Positions 8,564-20,191 of a stretch of 27,401 nucleotides of DNA are shown here, in pieces. This DNA comes from Brachionus koreanus (lineage: Eukaryota > Rotifera > Eurotatoria > Ploima > Brachionidae): contig PJRA01000263.1 in assembly GCA_016987375.1 (NCBI GenBank), forward strand, positions 4,378,725-4,406,125. The letters are read 5' to 3'. The position numbers and the translations under genes are program-made. Below the pieces are notes generated by a model. That model was given only the letters and a program-made list of their open reading frames with translations, had not been told where the DNA came from and did no database searches. Within the stretch, counting starts at the first letter, position 1; every line of letters begins with the position of its first letter.

Positions 8564-9239
8564 TTAAAATAACGAATCTAATCGAAGTATATAAAAAATT
8601 AAAAAGGATTAATTTTTCTTATTATTGAATTTCAAGAAGAATAGTGTCGGGAAATTTTTGTAAAAGGTCGATTCGAATCGAGTTAACTTTATTTCCAGTG
8701 GACTAGAGTCCGCTTTAAAAATTGTTTTATTTAAGCATTTATTCACAACTAATTTTATAAAGTACTTTTTTTTACAATGGTTGTACTGGAGAAAAAATCT
8801 TCGCCATGTTAAAAGATTTGTATATGAGGTTAGGAGAAGTTAGTTTTTTTCTATTAATTAATTAAAATTAATATAACAAAAGTCTTTTTTGATTAAATTT
8901 ATTCAAAATAGGCGCCAATTCATTAGATATCAATTCAAAAAAATTAATTGATCGTATATATAATTGATAAAAAAATTCAAATTATAGGACTTTTAATTTA
9001 AAAACTTAGTTTAAAAGCGCAAAATTTAATTCCCGAAAAGTGTTATAAAAGTAAAAGTCATATTCTCTAATTGAGTATATTCTTTATAAATTAGAATTTT
9101 AAAATTTTAAGACAATCAAAATTTTTGAATTGTTGACGAGTTAAAAGCAATATAACAAAAATAAAACTAAATTTTTATTTCGATTATAGTAAATAAGTTT
9201 ATTATTAAAACGATTGATTGTATTTTTGGATAGATTTAT
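8564..9239. other. Intergenic; one diverged repeat-like segment
   Basis: No coding signal. The segment 8678-8716, containing AGTGGACTA, resembles the reverse strand of 11230-11271, suggesting an old dispersed repeat. The rest is AT-rich. Confidence 0.4.
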
Positions 9240-9460
9240 TTAACACTAGAACGCCCGAGGGGTTTTTAGACCCCTTTTTGAAAAATTGAAACTTGAATTT
9301 TATCACATGTAAATAAAATTTTAAAAAATGGCTTTTATTAGTTAAAAATTTTGATTGTAATTTTTTAGAAAGAGAATAAATTTTCAAAGAAAATGTTTGA
9401 TTTATCTGAATAACTTTATTTGAAATTTTAAAGGAAAAACAGTCGGGCTTAAAGTGTTAA
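9240..9460. mobile_element. TTAA-flanked (piggyBac-type) MITE, copy 1
   Basis: The element is bounded by TTAA at 9240-9243 and 9457-9460. Its ends are inverted: TTAACACTAGAACGCCCGA on the left against TTAACACTTTAAGCCCGAC read from the right. A subterminal hairpin GGGGTTTTTAGACCCC follows the left end. TTAA target duplication with ends starting CACT is the piggyBac pattern. At 221 bp and without coding capacity it must be non-autonomous. Its ends match those of the element at 19670-19904. Confidence 0.75.
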
Positions 9461-10504
9461 AGAAAGTCTTTTACAACGAACAAAAACAAAAATTTGATTA
9501 TTTATATATTTAGATATATTTATAAAATACGAAGAATTTTACAAGATAATGAGTATTTTTATATTGTCTTGCTATATAAAATAATGTCAACAATCGATTA
9601 TTTTTAGTTTTTATTATTTAAAAATAAAATTTTTTATAAACAGTTAAATTTTATATCATGATCAATTAATCTGTATATTCTTTAGATCAAAATCTTTTAA
9701 ATTATACTGATGGGTCAAAATAGAATGAGGCTTTACTGTTTATAATCATTTTAATTAAAAGATGCTCCGCATGGATAAGGTAATAAATGTATAAAAATGA
9801 TAACAAAATTAATTAAATAGAAAATGATCTATAAAAAAATTTTTTTTGAACTAAAAAACAGATCTTTTGACTAGGCGAAATAAAAATTTACAAAAAGTCT
9901 GCTGCTAAAAAAATCACGAGATATTATAAAGGTATAAAAAATGACATAAGACTCATCCTGAAATAGAATGAGGAAAAGTTATTAATTAAAAAATCTTTTA
10001 AGATTTACGGTTATTAGATAGATCGTATCTTAATTCAAATTGAACTTAGTTACTTAAAAAAGACAGTTTTAATATAAAATAGAAAACTTTTTCATTTATA
10101 CTTTTTTTAGATACTAAATAAGACTTTTTCTTTGGAAATTAAGATTCCAAAAAAATTTCACAAGTTAAATTTTAATGGTGATTAATCTTTTAATATTCGA
10201 TGTAGTAAAAATTTGTTTTACTTTAAGAAAACAACTTTTCAAGTTGAGGGGTGAATTAAAAGGAAGAGGGGACGAAGTCCCTACTCCTTGTTATTTTTTA
10301 AAATAAATATTTTTAAAAAAAAGTCAAAAGCTTTTTCAAAATAAAATGATTACATTTTGCAGAGTTGGTTTTGTTCTTATTTTCTGAAATATTGCACCAA
10401 AAATCTGAAAATATGAAAAATTAAAAATGAAAAATTGTTTTAATTTTGCCTCATTTCTTTTGATTATCTTTTGATTTTTTTCATAATTTTGTCTCATCAT
10501 ATCA
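9461..10504. other. Intergenic; hairpin and short direct repeats
   Basis: No genes. An imperfect hairpin with the perfect core GGGACGAAGTCCC lies at 10260-10289, unusually GC-rich for its surroundings. AATAGAATGAGG occurs as direct copies near 9719-9730 and 9962-9973. The rest is AT-rich. Confidence 0.4.
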
Positions 10505-10700
10505 TCTGATACAGTGCTTTTACAAAATCATTTAAAAATGCCAAAAAAAACGAGGTTTCTTTGTAAAAAATATGAAAAAATTGACTTATTTTCCAAAATT
10601 TTGAAATAATTTTATTTAAAAATAAAAATCCTAATATTGCTTACAATTTTTTTTAAAATAACACAATTTTTGGTTTTTAAAAACACTGTATTAGCTTTCA
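10505..10700. repeat. Imperfect inverted repeat, MITE-like
   Basis: CTGATACAGTGCTTTTAC at about 10505-10522 is the inverted counterpart of AAAAACACTGTATTAG at about 10679-10694, with a few mismatches. The spacing of about 190 bp resembles the other short inverted-repeat elements here. No target duplication is evident. Confidence 0.4.
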
Positions 10701-11677
10701 GCTGATATCAATTGACATTAACTAATAATATTAAACAAAATTAAAAATTTTTATATATCAATTTATATAAATAAAAATCAATAAATGGTTGAAATTTTAT
10801 GATTAAAATGACCATGTATTAATTGATTATTATAATAACTATTTTGATCAGTATTTAATATACAATGAAGAGTAAATTATTTAAAAATAATCAGTAAATA
10901 ATTTTAATTTTATCCGTATTTAAATATTATTATATTTTAAATACTGATCATTTAAATTCAAGCCGATTAAAACTAAATTTGTGATAAATGATTAGAATAT
11001 TTATTTTGAAATGCTGGCAAAAATTTAAATTTTTATTTTTTTAATACTGAAAAACGTTTTTTAGCTCAATTCATTCCAAGCTTTTTGATTATTTTTTCTA
11101 ATCCGAATGAATTTAACCATTTCATCTTTAATTAAAATAATCAAGTTTATGATTTAATTTTCGGATTAAGCAAAGTTTACTTTTTTAATTTCAGCTAGAG
11201 GTTTTCAATAAATAAGTTCAGGATCAATCAAAAGACTAGTCATAGTCCACTAGAAAAAAAAATTAATTCGACTAAGGTCGATTAAACAGATTTCTAGAAC
11301 TAACAGTAGCACTCTCGGTTATTTTGTTAGTTTGTTTTAATAATTTGAGAAATTTATAAAAAAAATTGTGAAATTGAAGTGAAATTTATTTTAAAATTTA
11401 TTATCAAATAAATTATAATAAAAGGTCACAAATGTCCTAAACACTCAAAAAATTAAAAACAATAAAAGACAAAATTTAAGCCCTGCTATATACAAAAAAA
11501 TAAAAATATTGAAAATGTTGAAACAGTCAAAAAAATTAAATGAAACATTTTGACCCTAATTAAACTTATATCAATAAAAATTGAATTAAAAAAAAAATAT
11601 CTATCGAATAAAATTTTCAAACTGACTTAATTTCAGAAATAGAATAAAACACGATAAAAAAGGCAACCGCGGCATTT
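10701..11677. other. Intergenic downstream of the homeobox gene
   Basis: AT-rich, no coding signal. It should hold the homeobox 3' UTR at its right end. The segment 11230-11271 (minus) resembles 8678-8716 (plus). Confidence 0.4.
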
Positions 11678-13315
11678 TTATATTGTGCCCAAAGCAACCG
11701 AATGTTCTCTAGCTTTTAGTCTAAGAGCAGCAATACTTGACGTTCGGTGATCATTTATTCCCGAATTGACACTTGTATTGCCATTATTTACAACTTGAGG
11801 GTACAAGTTACTTGGTGAATTAACCAGCAAATTGTTTTGAGTTGCAACAAATGGATTATATGAAGCCATGAAATTAGTCAAAGGTGATGCATTTGAAAAC
11901 AAGTTTGCGTTACTTGAGCCTGAATGAAATTGATGTTGATTTTGATATTGAAAATTTGATGCATATTGATTTTGCTGAATTGGAGATTGATTCGATGAAG
12001 ATGATGAAAAAGAAGGCGAAGAAATAGAAGAAGATGGCAAGCTTGTTCCCGAAGCATTTCCAATTGACGAATTTTGGTTATTGGACGCTGCAGCAGCAGC
12101 ACACCAAGCAACAGCAGCCATTGAATTTTGACCATTAGCCAGCTTAAACAAATTAAAAAATTATTTAAAATGTTTTATAATTATTTTTAAAGTATTTATT
12201 TTTCTTTACCAAATTAACACTATTGAACTGATCTTGTCTGGTTGCTGAATTTAGCGAACCAGCATCTGATGAGTTCATATTTAAATGTGGATAAACGTTC
12301 GAGTGGCTATTCGAATTAAAAACTCGATTAGCCAATGAAGCAGCTACGGCAGCAGCTGCTGCTGCTGCAGCGGCAGATGAAGGAGTTGGACTAGATCTTT
12401 GACTTACATTATTCGTTGTCGGTGATATTAAACTAGGAACATTCTGGGATGGGTGACTATAGCAGCGTTCGCGTTTGCGCCATTTTGCACGACGATTCTG
12501 GAACCAAACCTTCAAATTAAGATCAAATTAAATTTTCATTAATTGAAAATTCCAAACCATATGTTAAGAGATAAATCTATCTTTCTTATCTCGACCTTAG
12601 GGATACGGAACATGAAAAAATAAAACTATGAAAAGATAAGATTAAGTTTATTTTTAAGACATAAACAGACTTTAATAATTAAAATTCTTTTTAATTAACT
12701 AATTTATTAGCTATAGCTGTAGCTTAATGTTGAAGGCAAAAGTTATTTACTTATGTAACTGAACCATGAGAAAAATGAAAAATTGTGAATCAAGGATTTC
12801 ATCAGACTGTAAAAACTTTATTTTCCGATGAATAAACAAAAATATTTATCTTTGCTTATTATTATTAAACTTTATCTATATTGAAAAACCGCTTGGTTCA
12901 AAAAAAAAAGAGGAGAAAAATTTGTTTCTAATTAAAATCTAACCTGAACACGGGCTTCAGTAAGATCACATTTAGAAGCTAGTTGCTCTCTAGCGTAAAC
13001 ATCAGGATAGTGGGTCCGTTGGAACACCTTTTCCAGCTCGTCCAATTGATTCGATGTGAACGTGGTGCGATTTCTGCGCTTCTTACGCGATGAATTGTTG
13101 TTGCCCGAGCTTGAATTTCCTTTTGATGACGAAGAGCTCACGGAACTGCTGATGCTGCGATTGCAGTCTCCGTTCATGTTTAGGTTCATCATGAGACCGG
13201 GATGTTGCATGTGGTTCAAATGAGTCATCCGGCTTTGATTAGCAAACGACGTGTCATCTTCCGATTCACTGGCATATGAATCGTTAGCAAGCGAGCCTGT
13301 TGGAGAAGATATCAT
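11678..13315 (-). CDS. ALX-like PRD-class homeodomain transcription factor with OAR domain, 3 exons
   Basis: Exons 13315-12944, 12509-12210 and 12142-11678 give 378 aa; introns are 434 bp and 67 bp, both phase 0. The homeodomain (about residues 79-138) starts [13 protein letters not shown], continues [19 protein letters not shown] and is split between positions 46 and 47 ([13 protein letters not shown]), the classic PRD-class intron site; position 50 is Gln, N51 is present. The sequence is nearest to vertebrate ALX1/3/4, from which it differs mainly in SKCDL for MRTDL. The C-terminus [17 protein letters not shown] is an OAR motif. Between lie an Ala run (nine residues) and Ser/Asn/Gln-rich tracts; a Ser/Asn tract precedes the homeodomain. 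No paired box is seen. The ATG at 13315 is usable, but CTTCTCCAACAG just after it looks like a 3' splice site, so a further 5' exon is possible. ALX proteins act in mesenchyme and head development. Confidence 0.9.
12569..12639. promoter_or_regulatory. GATA-motif cluster in homeobox intron 1
   Basis: AGATAA at 12569-12574, TTATCT at 12586-12591 and AGATAA at 12634-12639 fall within 71 bp of the first intron. The intron is long for this genome, as expected for one holding control elements. The motifs are AT-rich, so chance is possible. Confidence 0.3.
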
Positions 13316-13755
13316 TTCAAATTAGAACAAAATATTTAGTTAGGTACGAATGCAAATTAATCTAATAAGATAAATAATAGATACATGTTATTTTATTAAA
13401 TTTTTTAGCCATTCAAAAAAAAGAAAACAGTTTTTATTTTGTTCTAATTGGATATAAATTAACTATTGCAGCCAATCCACTAGTGATTGTATGGTTCTAA
13501 TTAATATCAGTTTCTTTTAAGTTTTGAGAATGACATTTTTTTTTGTTGAGAAAAAATTATTCATATATTTGGAATATATAATACTGAAATGAATACTCTT
13601 TGAAAATTTCTCTGAGCTTCTTATCTAAAATTTGAACAGATTTTTATCTATTCTTTCTTAGAGCAATATTGTTTTTATCAAAAGCTAGAAAAATTAGAAT
13701 ATTTTATGTCGGATTTTGCAAAACACTTGTGTCTTACCTAAATGATGCACCCAAT
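13316..13755. other. Upstream region of the homeobox gene
   Basis: AT-rich; probably promoter, 5' UTR or first intron of the homeobox gene. No exon is identifiable. Confidence 0.4.
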
Positions 13756-13831
13756 ATAAACTAAGTGTCTGCTTTTCAAATGAATTTTTTGCCAACTATC
13801 TGTCATTTGAAGGAAAAGCAGATAAGTTTAT
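13756..13831. other. 76-nt hairpin, pre-miRNA-sized
   Basis: Arms 13756-13783 and 13803-13831 pair in three helices: ATAAACT with AGTTTAT, TCTGCTTTT with AAAAGCAGA, and CAAATGA with TCATTTG. They are separated by a small internal loop and a 4-nt bulge, and closed by a 19-nt loop. The size suits a microRNA precursor, but I recognise no known family seed. It may also be a small foldback element. Confidence 0.35.
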
Positions 13832-13845
13832 CTATACACTTATCT
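13820..13845. promoter_or_regulatory. Triple GATA-motif cluster upstream of homeobox gene
   Basis: AGATAA (13820-13825), TTATCT (13828-13833) and TTATCT (13840-13845) lie within 26 bp, about 500 bp upstream of the homeobox ATG. The outer pair is an inverted repeat AGATAAG/CTTATCT. It overlaps the right arm of the hairpin at 13756-13831. Confidence 0.35.
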
Positions 13846-16800
13846 TGCTTGAGTCCATTCGTCATTTAAAACAAACTGCATATGTTTATAAATACTACAT
13901 ATGTGCGAAACAGAAAATATGTGCTTTTTTGCCTCCCAAGAAACACACGACCAAATTTTAAAATATGTTTTAAATAATCTTGCTCAAAATCTATCTTCTG
14001 CTATGTGCTCTGCTATTGATATTCCTTCCACTGAAGAGATTCTACTTGCTTATCATTTAAAAAATCTAAAGAATCCTAAAAATATTATCTGCTAGAATTA
14101 ATTTCTGTACCAGAACTCGTATAAATTCGAACATGTGTTTTTTTCATATTTATAAATCATTAATGAAACATTCAAAAAATTGGCCCATCACTCATTTTTC
14201 ACTTGTCTAGGGACACACTCATATAAATCAATAGCAAATTAGAAACAAACTTCTCTATTAATTGAGGTGTTTGGATTTTTAAATTTTTCACTTCGTTTGA
14301 CATTGGCAATTTTACCAAAAATAAATCTAGCCAGAGTGGGATAACTGTTCTAGTCAAAAGAAACATCTGGTAAACTTGAAATAAAAATTTATAAATTAAA
14401 AATAGCTCAAAATTAATCTCAAAACTAAAATGACCAATTTAATTCTTTATAAATTTTAACTATTGATATTTAATGATAATAAACAATAAATTAAGTCTGG
14501 TTAAAAGCTGGCTTTGCTTTCTGTATGTTTAAAAAAAATCTGTCTCAAAAGATAATGTCTTGGTGTCGTTGCACAGAAGATAGATTCGGACACGGCCTAA
14601 AATCTTTAAGTTTAGCTTTTCTTCTCTAAAGCAATAATGAATTAAAGTGTATTTTAAATAAGGTTATAAAAATAAACATTTTTGTTTAAAAAAACAATCC
14701 AAAATAATAAACTATTGGCTGGATGAATATGAAAAAGAAAATTGTTAAGATTTAGAAAAAGCTAATAAACGAAAGTTAATTAGGCTTAGGTGCTTTGTTT
14801 TGAGCACCGACTAGCTGCTCAAAATATCTAATTGGACCAAGCAATTTTAAAGAATTTCTTGTTTATTTTTTCTAAAAATACTTTTAATAATCGAAAATTT
14901 TTCAAATGAATTTTTTTCGTACCATTCTAAGAAAGAGCTAATTATTTATAGATAGATGAAAAAAAATAAGAAACAAAGATAAAATTAAGATAGACAGAAG
15001 AATTTATAAAAATTAACTCTAATTGAGAAGTAAAAAGCAGAATTTTAAACTAATCTTAATTAAGACCCTAAAAACTAATTAACTTTTGAACAAAAGTTAA
15101 TATTTTGTTGCCAGTAGAATGCTAACAAGAGAAAATTTACAGCATGAAAAATTTAAAAAATTTAATCTTTCCTGTTCACTTCAACTTGTTTCACAAATAA
15201 TCACACACTGATCTTCTAATTACAGTTGCTTAATTTACGTAATGAATTTAGTGATTTTACTTCTATATTAAATTAGAAATTGATAAAAACTTGAGGATTT
15301 AAAGAAATTAGATTTGGAATTAGTTCCCTTTTTCTCTGTGTGAAGTCTTTATTTTTTTTTGGTTATCAATATTTGGAGATAAAGCATCGCTTAAATCTAC
15401 AGATCTTCTTTTTTGATGTAATTCATCAATAGATCTTTAGAGTTATTAAATTTCATTAACCGAAAATTGCAAAAAAAAAATGAACATGTTTTTACAAAGC
15501 AGGCTAATAAAGTACCGGAACCATTAGTTGTTTTAATAATCCTTTCAATAACATTATTAAATTTTCAGACTAGTTACCGATTGTGTTGTTTTTTATTTTT
15601 TATTTTTACAAATGGTTTTTTGTATTATTTTATAGACACCTTAAGAGCTATACATATTTGAATTATCTAATTGAGAAAAAAGAACTAAAAAATTTTTAAC
15701 AAAGTTTTGTTTTAAGTTCTCTCCGTTTTTTTTTTATAATTTAAAAAATTCATTAAATAAAAAAAAAGAAATATTTTAAATTTCTTTTAGTCAAAACATA
15801 AAATAATTTTAAAAATTAAAACTTGTTTTTTTCTGAATTAAATTGTTTTAATTTAATGTCATTCTTTTATTTTTGAAATATTTAAAATCTTTATAAAATT
15901 TTTGCAATTTACTTAAATCATTTGAAAAGATTTTATGTTTAATTTAAATTTTTTAAAAATTATAATCTTTACATTAAACAAATGAATTATGATTTGATAT
16001 AAAAATGAAAAAAATACATTAATTGATCACAGAATAATCTAGAAAAAGCTATTTGCTATTTGATTAATTTTGATTTAGAATAACCATAAATCAGTCGATT
16101 TTAGTGTGTTAGATTTCAAAACAAAACCAAAACCCTAAAAACACTATTCAAAAAACACTTCAGTTTAGATAACACTTAGTTAAAAAATATTTAATTATGA
16201 TAGATTAATTTTTTAAATTATAAATGATATAGAGAATTCAAGTTGAAATTTTATGTCTGGGTAGATATATTTTAAGGTATGTTTAATTACAGTTTTGAAT
16301 TCTTAAATGATACAAATAAGATTGATATCCGTATATTAATCAAACTTTAATTAATATACATGTCTTTTTTTTTTAATACTTAGGTGTTGATACACTAATC
16401 ATGTTTTTTTAATAAATATTTCTATTAATCAAAAATCAAATTAAGAAAAATTTCTGCTAGAATTAATGAGAAAAAATAGTTTTATAAAACCATTCGAAAT
16501 TTTAATTATTTATTCTTCTTAACTCAGGGCTTAATTATCAATCGTCAAAATCTTTTATTGATCTATTACAAAATAGTATTTTACAAGTATCAAAGGTTTA
16601 TAATAAATATATTTTAACTAATTTGAAATCATTTGGCTTTATTTTTTAAATTTTTTTGTACTAGATCTCAATTATTTGTCAATTGAATGAGTAAAAAAAA
16701 CAGTATGGAGAAAATTAAAAAAAAAAGACAACTCTTTTGAATATTTTGACACAATCAAAAAAGTTTTACTGTATTCTATCCATAAGTACCTACTTAAGCA

Positions 16801-16886
16801 TCCATTCTTTTAAAGCTTAGCGGCATCTGATATACTTTACATCTTTTTTTTACTAATTAACTAATAAAAGATCTATATATAATAAC
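13846..16886. other. 3-kb gene-poor intergenic region
   Basis: No gene is supported. It contains a 64-codon open frame (13901-14095) without recognisable similarity, a 10-bp-arm hairpin TTAACTTTTG..CAAAAGTTAA (15079-15100), a short hairpin GGTGCT..AGCACC (14789-14808), and long A/T-rich stretches. It may hold distal control elements or 5' exons of the homeobox gene. Confidence 0.4.
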
Positions 16887-17124
16887 GTAATTGCTCGATT
16901 TTTAAGACATGTCATTTTATGGCATAATGCACAATAATGACATGTTTTTTTTTTTAAAAAGAATACTGGTTAAAACTTTCGATTTAAGACATGTTCTTAA
17001 TTTCGAAAATTCAGCTTTTTTAAACATATTTAAATGCATTTTCGATTTTTAGTTCATGTCACAGGTTAAAAATTTTAATCTAGTGTTCAATATAAAAAGA
17101 CATGTCTTAAAATCGAACAATTAC
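16887..17124. mobile_element. MITE with nested inverted copies of a TCGATTTTAAGACATGT motif
   Basis: The left end GTAATTGCTCGATTTTTAAG...ACATGTC (16887-16913) is matched in inverted orientation by 17099-17124 with one substitution and one single-base gap. Inside, the same TCGATTT..AGACATGT block recurs in direct orientation near 16979-16994, and a weaker form near 17042-17059. A second internal hairpin pairs AGACATGTCATT (16905-16916) with AATGACATGT (16935-16944). It is 238 bp long and non-coding. Target duplication is not clear. Confidence 0.65.
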
Positions 17125-17550
17125 TTTAAATTAATTGAATTAAATTTTCTCTCAGCTAAGATCCTAAATTCCTCAATAGATATATATGAGGGGCATTTCT
17201 TTATTCTAGAAAACGAAACATAGTAGTAAAAATAGTAATTTTGTAATTCGATTTAAAAAATTCCAAAACAACTGAGACTTTTTTCATCTTTAAAATTTTT
17301 ATTTGACTTAAAAGTAAAAAAGAAAGAAAAAATCTAATTTTTAATTAATAGAAAGGATGGTTTCTCGCTGGATTATGGATGGAGCAAGTTAATAAACCTG
17401 AAATTAAATTGTTTATGATTTGGCTTTCATTAAACAATAGAGATTTTGGTTAAAAATAATTTAAAAAATTGATTTTTTTTATATTTATTAAAATGTTTTT
17501 AAACTTTGTTTAAGTTTTATGATATTGCTAAATGAAATATTTAAGCTCGT
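17125..17550. other. Intergenic downstream of alpha-tubulin
   Basis: AT-rich; holds the alpha-tubulin 3' UTR, with a minus-strand AATAAA around 17490-17485, about 60 nt beyond the stop. Nothing else is recognised. Confidence 0.5.
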
Positions 17551-18915
<1,365 letters not shown>

Positions 18916-19013
18916 TTAGGGTTGATAATTGTTTTTTAAAAACTGATTGATATTAGAGAAGGTTCGATTCTCAGTAAAGTTGAAAATATGATTTTGAATT
19001 TGAAAAGCTCTAA

Positions 19014-19021
19014 TATTTATA
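19014..19021 (-). promoter_or_regulatory. TATA box of alpha-tubulin
   Basis: TATAAATA on the minus strand, about 108 bp upstream of the ATG. With initiation some 30 bp further on, the 5' UTR would be about 75-80 nt. Confidence 0.5.
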
Positions 19022-19132
19022 TGAAAAATCTATTCGTTTTAATTGGTTAAATTATACATTTATAAGTCTTAATTTACTATGGTTACTTTAATCTAATAAA
19101 TTTTGATAACCCAGGTATTAGATAAATATTCT

Positions 19133-19145
19133 GTTGCCTAGTAAC
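19133..19145. promoter_or_regulatory. RFX X-box (ciliary gene control element) upstream of alpha-tubulin
   Basis: GTTGCCTAGTAAC fits the X-box consensus GTNRCC N(0-3) RGYAAC exactly with a 1-bp spacer. RFX factors bind such sites in promoters of ciliary genes across animals. It lies about 227 bp upstream of the ATG and about 110 bp upstream of the TATA box. Confidence 0.65.
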
Positions 19146-19669
19146 CTATATTTTAAGAGAAAAATATCACCAAAATTTTTAGCAAACCTTTGAAAATTAG
19201 TTATAATTCATTGTTTGGATTAAAACCATAGCAATTAAAAAGTTCAAGTAAATAAAGCATTTTTAAGTTTTGAGAAAATCATTAAGTAGTTTTATTTTTA
19301 ATCTAATCAAAAAAAATTTTTGCTTGTCTCACCTATTTTATGATCATTTTTTATCAAATCAAATAATTTTTGAAAACAGTGAATAATAGTAATTTTTATT
19401 TAATAAAATAATAGATAACAGGCTAATGTAATCAAGAAATAATAATGGAAAAAAAAATTAAGTTAAAAAAGTAAAAGAAATATTTTGAAAAAATTGCTGA
19501 TTTTAATTGAAAAAAAAGCAAGTTTCATTTTAGAATGATCAGTATGTCAAGTTAAGACTTAATCAAGATATTATGGATAATAAAATTTGAAATAAATAAA
19601 AATCCATTAGCCAAAGATTATAGGTCATGCATACGCTAAAAATTCTAATATTTTTGTTTAACACTTTTA

Positions 19670-19904
19670 TTAACACTCAAATGTCGGAGCGATTTTTCGA
19701 TTTTATTTGACTCGATTTTTTAATTTTTAACAAAAGACCATGAAGATCATAATCTACTATTTTTGCAATGAAAATAAAATAATTTTGATTTAAGATATGA
19801 TTGAAAAAAAGAATTATAAAAAATGATTAAATTTATTAAATAAAAAACAAATAAAGGAAGTAACAAAAAGAGTTCAAAAGACCCCTCCGGCTTTTGAGTG
19901 TTAA
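19670..19904. mobile_element. TTAA-flanked (piggyBac-type) MITE, copy 2
   Basis: Bounded by TTAA at 19670-19673 and 19901-19904. The left end reads TTAACACTCAAATGTCGGAG and the right end, read inwards, TTAACACTCAAAAGCCGGAG. A GACCCC block follows the right end as in copy 1. It is 235 bp, non-coding. The two ends match each other better than those of copy 1, suggesting a somewhat younger insertion. Confidence 0.8.
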
Positions 19905-20191
19905 ATGTATGAAAATGAAAAATGCTTGACTCCTTAAAAATCGAAGAGACCAGTTAAATTTGGTATTTTGTCATGTGTATTTGTAGAAGTGAGTAATTTG
20001 GTTTAAAAATATCTGTGGATTAAGATTCAATTTGTCTTTCCTTTATTCAATCTTATTAAATAAAGTAATTAATAATTTATTAACCAAATGCATATAAAAT
20101 TTATATAAAAATATCTGATTAAATATTTGCCAATTAAATAGTTAAATCTTAATATTTAAAAAAGAGGCTATCAATATTTGATTTTTTGTAT
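19905..20191. other. Intergenic, nothing recognised
   Basis: AT-rich spacer between the TTAA MITE and the SINE. Confidence 0.5.

Noticed and set aside
13901..14095. 64-codon ATG frame on the plus strand, with a TATA-like motif before it
   Set aside because: The TATA-like motif lies only about 10 bp before the ATG, too close to act for it; no similarity is recognised. It could be a remnant, but I cannot support a gene.
14789..14808. GGTGCT..AGCACC hairpin as a histone mRNA 3' stem-loop
   Set aside because: The loop is 8 nt and the stem sequence does not fit the histone consensus; no histone gene is nearby.
15467..15661. 64-codon hydrophobic open frame on the plus strand
   Set aside because: TTG start, T-rich low-complexity sequence giving Phe/Leu by default; no supporting signal.
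18955..18975. B-box-like GGTTCGATTC upstream of alpha-tubulin
   Set aside because: No A box at proper distance and no cloverleaf; it lies in the tubulin 5' UTR.
20030..20042. AATTTGTCTTTCC as a U7 snRNA Sm site
   Set aside because: It resembles the U7 Sm site, but no histone-complementary 5' part or 3' stem-loop surrounds it.
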